Source: Thozetella sp. PMI_491
Taxonomy: Eukaryota > Ascomycota > Sordariomycetes > Chaetosphaeriales > Chaetosphaeriaceae
Length of the DNA stretch: 64,000 bases
NCBI GenBank assembly: GCA_021432635.1
Contig: MU270021.1
Span: 62,001-126,000 of the forward strand
Direction of reading: 5' to 3'
Positions 56,328 through 64,000 of this stretch are shown piece after piece. The position numbers were made by a program, and so were the translations under genes. The notes below the pieces were generated by a model. That model worked only from the letters and a program-made list of their open reading frames with translations, was not told the origin of the DNA and made no database searches. Position 1 is the first letter of the stretch, and each line of letters opens with the position of its first letter.

Positions 56328-57285
56328 TTAAAACATCATGCCTTGCTCTATGGCCTCCATTACAGCAGCACCACGTCGCGCTAGAAGGCAATGCTCCTCT
56401 TCGGCTTCTTTGTCACCTCCGGCGGCCAATAGGGCGTCTTTCCAAAACCTCCAACGTTCTAGGCCCATTTCAGGGCCGTTATAAAGCTCCCCTGTCTTAT
56501 GAGCTTCTGGCGAACCTCGTGGATGGTTTGGCTCCTCGACGACTTGTGTATAAATAGCCTGACCAGCGAGTATAAACCACAAGGCGGCACTTCTGATAGC
56601 GAACTGGAACGCTCTATGATCTGTCATCTTCGTCTCGAGATGTGCTCGCATTTCCCAAATCGGAAAGGAGCTATAGTCGAGGAGACCACACTGAGTAAGA
56701 CGCGCGCAGAACGCTGAAAAGTTAAGACCGTTCTGGTATGAATCTGGAAACTCTGGATCATTGTCGTCAAAAGTCGCTGGAGAGTTTTCAGCTTTTTATG
56801 AATATAATTATGTCATACCGGGAAAGAAAGAAAAAGGAACTCACGGGGAAAATTCTCTCTAAGTCAAGCCTGGAAGCTCCCCATTCCAGTCCAGATTAGG
56901 TACCCCTGAAGTAAATTTAACTTGAGATATTAGATAATATATGGCAGAGATTAAAACACACGTCTATCTCCACTTGTAGGCTGATTTTTGCGGATCTCTG
57001 AAGCCTCTGGATCAATCGTACAAGTCGAGATTGGGACGGATGTGAATATGGAATTTGCTCTGCCATTCGGTACAAGAAATCTCCAAGTTGGTCAAATCCA
57101 AGTTCGTGAGAGTTCTCATTCTGAGCAGCGGGAAGTATTCCGGCGAATTCCCTGGCTGCACTACTGTCGGAGATACTGCCTTGAAGGTATTGCTGGAGGA
57201 TAGCCAGGGCTTGTCTATCAGAGTAACTTCCGTAGACGGCATCGGGGTAATCCGAATCCGCAAGCTTCAGCTGAAGTTTAGACAT
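56328..57285 (-). pseudogene. DUF3632-family protein, probably frameshifted
   Basis: Exon 1 (57285-56962) encodes a helical N-terminus starting MSKLQLKLADSDYPDAVY. The last exon (about 56790-56328) holds the conserved part: GLNFSAFCARLTQCGLLDY, IRSAALWFILAGQAIY, LERWRFWKDALLAAG. Between them, at 56840-56905, the best-matching coding words are GVPNLDWNGELPGL in one frame and LRENFPP in another, with stops (TAG or TGA around 56859-56866) whichever frame is used. A one-base insertion or two-base deletion explains it best. The function of DUF3632 is unknown. A start at 57420 would add 45 residues with no family support. Confidence 0.6.
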
Positions 57286-58385
57286 TTCGAAAAGAGGCGT
57301 TGATTTCCTACTGTATTCACTGGTTGGTTTGTAGTATGTAGCGGGGTGGTTGAGAGAAAATGAGGTTGATCGTGACGGAACTATATGCAGTTCCCAACAG
57401 TATTTTCTAACGGCGGCCAACAGCTAAGACCTAGTTCTGTTCACAGCATCAGGCCTCCTTGCTCGTCTACCTGTATGCGCTCCCTAAGGGACATAATCTG
57501 CGGGGGCAGGGTTGCTAGATAAAGAGAAAACCGGCGTTATGATGGCTAACAAAGCCACTGGGGCGGCGGGCAACTTCAGGAGGACAAATTGAGACACAGC
57601 GAGATCCTGACGACGATTTGGAGATCCAGCCACGTGCGGATGGATCGCGACACAGCACAGAGCGGCCGGCAGACTTCTATGGCACTGTAAGCGCCCAAGC
57701 ACTCTACATACACACTGTGTGCGGCCACCGAAAAGACCTTTTTAGTGGGACAAAGCAGGGGTGTTAGTACTAATGGGGATACTAAACAGTGCACTTGGAA
57801 CCAACAGACATTTTGAGGCCGTCTGTGCGGCCTGCCCGGTCAGGCTCTCTGATAGAACCGCCCGGGATCCCATGAACGTCGTGGGAGCCGAATCGCCGGG
57901 GGGACAGCCTGCCACCGGCAGTCGCTTAAGCTACGTTCTTACCTATAGGTGCCCATGCATCTATCGTGCCGGTCGCTTTATCTGTGATTTATTCATGAAA
58001 GCGGCTGTTGCTTTTGTTTTTTAAAACTGGCCGCCTCCAAGGGCTGCCGGGGTAGGCCGGCGGTTATCTGCAGCCCCCAATCCGTCCTACCCTTTACCAT
58101 GGCTGCTTGAGTGGCAATCCCTGCTAACGAGATGATCTAGAGCTACTCCGGAATATATTTAGTACCAACACGAGAAACCAACACGAGAAACCAACAACCA
58201 ACTACAGAAACCCCCTGCACACTCACGCAACAGGTCATCTCATTAGCCACATCGATTCCACCGCCAGTTACTCGTCAAGATGACCCGTAATCCTGCCGCT
58301 TCCCATATGTCTCCACACCAAAGACCGGCTGGCTAAGGCTTTACACCTCAATATCACACGACCAAGACGTCCAAAGCGAACCACA
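57286..58385. other. Divergent promoter region
   Basis: 1.1 kb between the DUF3632-like gene and the SGNH hydrolase gene. Short frames only. A short direct repeat, GAAACCAACA(C/A), occurs at about 58171-58196. Nothing else recognised. Confidence 0.5.
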
Positions 58386-59884
58386 ATGAAGCTCGACGAG
58401 CGGACAGGAATCCTCCTGGGATCAGATAAACGCAATAGTTCCATCATAGAGCTCGACGATCAGAGGGCAAGGCTCATAGACTTGAGCGAGCTCAGCAGAT
58501 CCCCCGTGAAACTCGAAGACCAGAAAGAACGCCTACTCGACTCAGATGAACGCGACAGCCTCGATTTCGTCGATGTCGAACAAAGCCCGTACCGCAACCC
58601 CTTATCAAATGGCAAAGAAGCAGCGCGAGGAGGATGGATGCGGCGGAGATGGCGAGACCAAAACTGGCGCGAGCTGGTCGCCGTGGCCATGCTCGTCGCC
58701 ATTATCTGCGGCGCCTTAGGATATGCAATCGGGGTATGGGCAAGAAATCGCTCTGGTACTGCACGTCGGCCGGATACCGCTTCCCTCCGCGTCATGATCG
58801 CCGGCGACTCGATATCTCAAGGATATGAGTCCATGCATACTTGGCGTTACCGACTGTGGGAGTGGTTTCAGTCGAACGATGTTCCTGTCCTGTTCGTCGG
58901 CCCGTTTCATCGCGCGGCGTCCCAGGCAGCTGACCTGACCCCTGGAGTTCCTCTGCCGGTCGCTCGCCCATACGAGGAATACGACAGCCCCGACGCCATG
59001 GACGACAGCTACGCTCTCGATGTAGACCCCGAATTTCTCCGCACTGGAAGCGCTCACTTTGCCATCTGGGGCAGAGAGGTTGCACAAGATCTCGATATAA
59101 TCGAGCAGCAAATCCGCGAATACCGCCCTGAGTATCTTCTGGTTGAACTGGGCTTTAACGATCTGGCATGGGGAGCGCGTGGATCGGACGAACTGCTGCT
59201 GCTCATGAAGCAGTTCGTAGACAAGGCGCGATCTGTCGCCCCGGAGCTCCGTTTTGCCATCGCCAACGTGCCGCAGCGGGAGAAGATTGGCGATTTAGAT
59301 GCTCGAACAAGGCAATATAACCAGAAACTCCGAGAAGCAATTCCCACGTGGTCACTGCCTTCCTCGCCGGTCTATTTGGTCGAGTTCAGAGAGACATATA
59401 CATGCAAGTGTCCATGTATCTCACACCGATCCCAAACATTCTTCTAACGCGATTTTCTATAGGCGATGACAAACACTGCCCTGCCGCTTTCGACGGTATC
59501 CACCCCAACAACCAAGGGGAGTTCGAGATTGCACATGCTTTCAGCAAGACTTTGTATGAAAGTTTCGGCTTAGGGCGGCAGGCGCTTGTCATTCCAGCCG
59601 AGTTCGCCCCTCGAAACTGTCCCGCCCCCGACAGCATTTTTGCATACCCCAGCCGAGAGCATATCAGACTGGCATGGGGATTCGTCTATGGCGCATATGG
59701 CTACGATGTTCAAGTTCGGCGAGAAGGCGCGGAATGGGAAGATTCGGCAAACTTTACCCAAGCACGACACCTGGACACCCCTTGGACATCGGATGGAGCC
59801 ACATGGGAGTTTAGAGTGAGATCGTATTGCGAGTCGACCGTCAGATCATCGTGGACTTCTTCGGTATCTGCCGCTGCGGTGTAG
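58386..59884 (+). CDS. Membrane-anchored SGNH/GDSL-type hydrolase
   Basis: Exons 58386-59415 and 59463-59884 (47-nt intron with TTCTAAC branch site) give 483 residues. Residues 1-95 are an acidic/basic cytoplasmic tail, followed by one transmembrane segment (LVAVAMLVAIICGALGYAIGVWA, about 98-120), so a type II orientation is likely. The SGNH blocks follow: IAGDSISQGYE at about 138 (nucleophile Ser), VELGFNDLAWGA at about 255 (Asn), and FDGIHPNNQGEFEIA at about 358 (Asp and His). The last 80 residues (HIRLAWGFVYGAYGYDVQVR and WEFRVRSYC) look like a fibronectin-III-like module. It is probably a wall- or polysaccharide-directed esterase at the cell surface. The tail contains two further copies of a 'KLDERTGILLGSDKR'-like motif (ELDDQRARLIDL, KLEDQKERLLDSDER). 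Confidence 0.86.
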
Positions 59885-60548
59885 TATGCTTTGTCTCGAA
59901 CTCGAGCATTCTGCGCCGGCACTTTGGGCTGCGTCAAACATGGTCGTCTGCCCCAGGCACGAATGCCCAAAGAACAACAGAGGCTATTACAGATTCGCAT
60001 ACTGCCTAGCCTCTACGGCGCGCTTCGCCTACGATGCCCAACAAAGAGGTCCTCGTGGGTTCATGCCGAGCTATCGTCGGGCCGTTTCTATGACCCACCG
60101 CGTCAAACCTAGTGGCGGGGCCACGCACACCACCATTAGGCTTTGCCACGCAATACTAGTACCGGCCGGGGCTGGTGGGAAAGTGCTACCGGATGGCATA
60201 GAAGCAGTGCTACATGAGAGCGCAGCCGGTGGATAATGCCTCCTTCGGAATGAGTTAGGCTGAACCTTAAATGGGAACTGCCACCTTTCGAGGGACTTCA
60301 GCTTCATAGACTCTTGCTGCGCTATCGATTAACATTGTGTGGAGAACACGTCGAGGTATATGTACAGAGGTTGGCGGTCTGACTGGGTGAGACCGTCGAG
60401 TAACACGGAGATCCAGCCAAGTTTAGTCTAATACTATAACATGGATACCGACGCCCAATATGCCGATATTTAGAGTAACAAGCTGACGTAGTACTATTCG
60501 TCAACAGACTACATAACGAATGCCGTCATTTAGCAGACACATCCTAGC
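59885..60548. other. Convergent intergenic region
   Basis: 664 bases between the 3' ends of the SGNH hydrolase and the fifth regulator. A 116-codon plus-strand frame here has no domain and no plausible splice link to the SGNH gene. Confidence 0.5.
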
Positions 60549-63178
60549 TCAATGTCTGACACCCTCGGTGTTTTCCGTGTCAGGCCACATATAATCAAAG
60601 GTGTCGAGAATGTCAAAGTTGAAATCCAGTGGTGCGGGTAGGTCCCAGCCAGTCGTGTCTGTCATTTCTGAAGTTGTTGTCGTGTTCAGTACATGGTCAA
60701 GAACACGCTGGATGACCGACTTGCATCCATGGGAAATCTCGCGGTTTGAACCCCAGCTGCAAACCCAGTCCAAGCAAGTTACAAACACCAAGAGTTGTTG
60801 GATTATTGAGGAGCGTGTGATGACTGGTAATCTCCGATGCGTGCTAAAAAAGGTCGGACGGAGCAATTCCTTGCAGAGGATGCCCGCGGAAGGACCCCCA
60901 TAAGTAATCGACTGAGTTGGCTTTTAGAAAGCGCTTCAAGCGGCTTAGGAATGGAGTTGCTATCTCACCATCCACCCGATGTTTTCCTTGGAGCTTTCAA
61001 ACCGTTCCCTATTAGTCCAGATAGAATTAATCACCGATAGAAGTTCGCAGCTGGTTGCCAAGAGGTTCCCGTCATCGGTCTTCCCGTTTCGGATAAGGAG
61101 ACGATCCAAGTAGAATTCAGTTTGCAAAGAATACATTTTCACATTAGATCTGAAGTGGATGTCAATGGGCTTTAAAGACAGATCGAGAATATCACCCGCG
61201 GTATAGTGGAAACGCTTCGGCAATCCAGCCATCATCTCGGCGTGTAGGGATTTGAGCTTCCTGTAGGTTTTGTCAGGTCCGGCGTGAGGCCAGCAAGAGC
61301 GTAAACCGTGCTTACAAGATTTCCGCGACCGTGGACGTCGATACAGGGCCAAGCGCGATTTCGATGACTTGCTCGCGAAAACGGGCAGATATCATGCTGG
61401 CACGCGAATAAGTCCCGGAATGTATGTCGCCATCCTTGTTCCATCCATGTTCATCAGGCGTGTCTGCTGCTCGAGAGGCGAGAGTTTCTTGGTCCATGAA
61501 CAAATATTCGTCCTTCAGATCGAGTGGCATCGGGCTTGTGGTATATCTCTGGGCCAGCAGAGGTAGCCGACCTGTGAACGCAGCCAGCCTGGAGCTCTAC
61601 GAATTAGCGAGATGATCTCGACGGCCAGTCTGATCCGCATGGATTCCGGGATCGAGGGGGGGGCCCGAGAAAATTAAGGAAGATATCCAGACGCACTCCT
61701 TGTCTACGTCGATGATAGCCGCTAACACCCTTCTTTTGGCCTCGGAAGCCAGCGACGGCCGACGCAGAGGATCCTCTTTTTCAGCATGAATTCCGAAGAA
61801 GGTTACAGCTGAGACTGTGGCAGCATGAGATCTCCATACTTGGCGACCTGGGTGATTTTGCCCAAATATGCTCGTCAGTCCACGCGTGTAACATTTTCAG
61901 CGCCATCCAAGCCTGACTCCTATCGCAGCCAAGGACTTTACTCACTGGCTTCTCCGGACACTAGATATTCGAGATTGGTCCGCCGATAATGGAGATACAA
62001 GAGCAACACGGTGCCTTGGGAAAACTCCTCGCTGAGGTTCAGACAACGAATTAAACACTCGTGGGCTAGTGGCGAATAGAGACCGGCGAGGGCTCGGACC
62101 TGTGGCGTGCTGGATTCTGGGTTTGCCGGGTCAGCCGGGAGATCCCAGAAGTTGAAGAGGATCCCTAAAAGAACGCAAAAACGTTAGTGCAACCCCCAGA
62201 TCTTGCGGCCATGCTCAGATTGCTACCCAGTGATTCCCATAGGAGATTTGGACCCTCGAACTGCGCAAGCCACTCCTCAGGGTCTGTTATGCTATCGGAG
62301 ATAGGCCTTGCGGTGTTCAAGCATATCTTGTGCGTAATTCTTTCCATCTCCGAGGGATTTCGATGTCTTCCGAGAAAGGCGCCATAGTCCCTGTACAGCG
62401 ATCGAAGAATTCGCGTGGCGATTATGTGCATCCAAGAGTCCAAGTGTTGGGGTTTTCGAAAGAGAGCGAAGCCATCTTCAGGGGTCGGAATATGGCTCAA
62501 GACCGCCACTCCGAGCTGCAGGACTTGTTGTGAGACAGCACCCTGGCCGCCGGCTACAACCTGACCACCACTGGCTGGTAAACTCAGGACGCTGCTTTCG
62601 GCGTTGCCGTCCAGAATGCATAACGTCTCTCTGATAACGCTGCTGAAACTAGTATAGCCAAGGTACCCGGTTGCTGCCCAAGTCGTAGGCCGCCTACTGA
62701 AAAAGCCTCCTCCGGCGGTGCTCGAAGGCTGTGGCACTGCCTCTGGGATCCACTGGGCCGCAGTGGCTCCAGGTACAGAGCTAGGTGGCGGAGTGGACAG
62801 TTGTTGTGCCGATAATACCGAACGCCCAGAAATGCTATATGAACAACCCCGGTTGCTCTTTTGACATCTCGAACACTGCGGCCAAGTATGGTCGCAAGAC
62901 ATCTGCCGCGGGTCAGGTTCGATTAGCTTTGCAACCTTGGGCCGCTGAGATCCCTCACCTTTCTGGCCCTGCATGGGCTACAAGCCTATAGGCGGCCATT
63001 GCGCTGGCGTAGCGGCTGCACCTCCATCGTGCTACTTCTTTTGCTCGCGATGCGTTGCACCAGGACTTTACCAGTGACGGAGGCGGGGTTGGATAAATGG
63101 GACATCGGCTTCGGCTTCGGCTCTCACTTGTTTGGCTGATGTGGTCCACAGGGGCAGCGCGAATCGTATTGCCACCAT
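60549..63178 (-). CDS. Zn2Cys6 transcription factor (fifth), eight exons
   Basis: Exons 63178-63128, 62985-62959, 62902-62227, 62164-61946, 61847-61697, 61588-61316, 61260-60969 and 60911-60549 sum to 683 residues with all phases in register. Exon 2 is a 27-nt micro-exon encoding ACSPCRARK, the first half of the zinc cluster; exon 3 supplies MSCDHTWPQCSRC. The regulatory domain shows WESLGILFNFWDLP, HECLIRCLNLSEEFSQGTVL, SHAATVSAVTFFGIHAEKED and FTGRLPLLAQRYTTSPMPLD, as in many fungal drug- or metabolism-linked regulators. Exon 1 and its ATG are the least certain part. Target genes are unknown; the DUF899 gene lies upstream on the same strand. Confidence 0.85.
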
Positions 63179-63456
63179 CTCAGTAGGGGAGGCAAAAGTT
63201 ACGATAGACAACAAGGCTAATTCCTTCCATACCTACGTTATTAGCCACTGCAGTTCCGAGCAAAATGATGCTGAGGTAAGTAGGGAGCCAAAGTAGTCTT
63301 GCTTCAGGTTGAAGATTAGTTATTATAGTGCAATCACATAGTGCAATTAATCTACGACTGACGTGTAGCGCGCGTAGCACGAGTTGTCACTTTCGTAGTG
63401 TCGCGCGTCTTTAGAAATAGAAAATCTTTACTCTCCTAAAGGCTATATCGATATGA
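63179..63456. other. Short intergenic region
   Basis: Between the start of the fifth regulator and the stop of the DUF899 gene; no motif recognised. Confidence 0.5.
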
Positions 63457-64000
63457 CTAGTACTGCAGATTGGGGTAGGCTGCGCGGTCCCCGCGCCCTT
63501 CCATTGTCACGTCGAGGACGCCGTATATTGTCCATATTGGCTCAAGAGAGCTAGTATCGCCGCGCTTGAAGACCGATTCGCTCGTCCAGTGGTGACGAAT
63601 GCCTTGTTCGCCACGCGAAAAGACGTGCAAGACCGCCCTCTGTGTCCCATCGGCCGTCTCTGCGAGATAGTCGCGATTAAAAGTGTTATTGCGCGATGAC
63701 AGGAGCCGGAGGTGGTGCCAGCCTCGTTCGTCTTTGTAATCATGGAGCCGGTCTGGGTTTGCCTTTGCCATGACAACTAGGTTAGTACGCTCGGCTAAGT
63801 GAAAGGCCGCCCCGGAAAGACCATCGACAAGTGATGTACATGATGGACACGGTTGTTCGATAAGCGGTAGCTCTGCGGTCTTGCCCCCTGGCACTGGTGC
63901 ACGTTTATCTTCTGCCCAGCGCGGGAACATCATGTTGTATATTACCAGCGAGTCCTTTCCTGGAGCAAAGAGCTCGGACAGTTTGACTTTGCTCCCATCT
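63457..64000 (-). CDS. DUF899 thioredoxin-like protein, 5' end beyond the window
   Basis: The frame runs from the window edge to a stop at 63457, and the first visible residues are DGSKVKLSELFAPGKDSLVI. DUF899 landmarks follow: MMFPRWAEDKRAPVPGGKTA, EQPCPSCTSLVDGL (a CxxC thioredoxin-fold centre), NLVVMAKANPDRL, GWHHLRLLSSRNNTFNRDY, GIRHHWTSESVF and LEPIWTIYGVLDVTMEGRGD. The family is best known from bacteria, with scattered fungal members, so horizontal acquisition is possible. A redox role is inferred from the fold. The N-terminal part is missing here. Confidence 0.88.
   Translation of the reverse strand, partial: DGSKVKLSELFAPGKDSLVIYNMMFPRWAEDKRAPVPGGKTAELPLIEQPCPSCTSLVDGLSGAAFHLAERTNLVVMAKANPDRLHDYKDERGWHHLRLLSSRNNTFNRDYLAETADGTQRAVLHVFSRGEQGIRHHWTSESVFKRGDTSSLEPIWTIYGVLDVTMEGRGDRAAYPNLQY

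Noticed and set aside
59886-60236. 116-codon frame after the SGNH hydrolase as a possible extra exon
   Set aside because: No acceptor gives a continuous protein with the FN3-like end, and the text shows no domain.
1-64000. tRNA genes, rRNA and CRISPR arrays
   Set aside because: A few GGTTCGA-like strings were seen (for example near 9010 and 45735), but no full cloverleaf could be built; no array of spaced repeats exists.

Overview
This window reads as nuclear DNA of a filamentous ascomycete (Pezizomycotina). Genes carry many short introns (about 40-130 nt, GT-AG with CTNAC-like branch sites), there are five Zn2Cys6 regulators, and the families present (RTA1, DUF1996, DUF3632, PQ-loop, A1 protease, GH78, C2H2-otubain) are typical of fungi. 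A dispersed repeat at 6664-7170 and 13891-14374 differs mostly by C-to-T and G-to-A transitions, the signature of repeat-induced point mutation, which also points to Pezizomycotina. No rRNA, tRNA or CRISPR array was found. Gene models below were spliced by hand from frame, splice-site and family conservation. Unless noted, exon lengths sum to a multiple of three.

Left part (1-16.3 kb): degraded DNA with a fragment of a PAN/apple-like protein; a large otubain-type deubiquitinase fused to a C2H2 zinc-finger module; RIP-affected repeats; a small GPI-anchored cysteine-rich protein; then a possible biosynthetic trio: a UbiA-type prenyltransferase/terpene cyclase, a divergent cytochrome P450, and a nine-exon ACC-synthase-like PLP enzyme.

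Middle part (16.3-39.3 kb): Zn2Cys6 regulators alternate with enzymes and membrane proteins: DUF1996 secreted protein, FMN-binding PNPOx-like protein, amidase, PQ-loop protein, RTA1 protein, tannase/feruloyl esterase, aspartic protease and a four-TM protein with a duplicated RS-like N-terminus. Long spacers hold only relics, for example an ankyrin fragment.

Right part (39.3-64 kb): the most striking gene encodes a 1736-residue fusion of an RNA-dependent RNA polymerase (DLDGD catalytic motif) with an UPF1/Hrr1-like SF1 helicase, head-to-head with a small AAA_28-type ATPase. Next comes a putative plant-glycoside module: a sugar transporter (apparently broken), a C-terminally truncated saponin-hydrolase-like protein, a Zn2Cys6 regulator and an intracellular GH78 alpha-L-rhamnosidase. 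Paired ATTCC-NN-GGAAT palindromes lie upstream of both the transporter and the regulator/rhamnosidase, suggesting common control. The window ends with a damaged DUF3632 gene, a membrane-anchored SGNH hydrolase, an eight-exon Zn2Cys6 regulator and a partial DUF899 gene.
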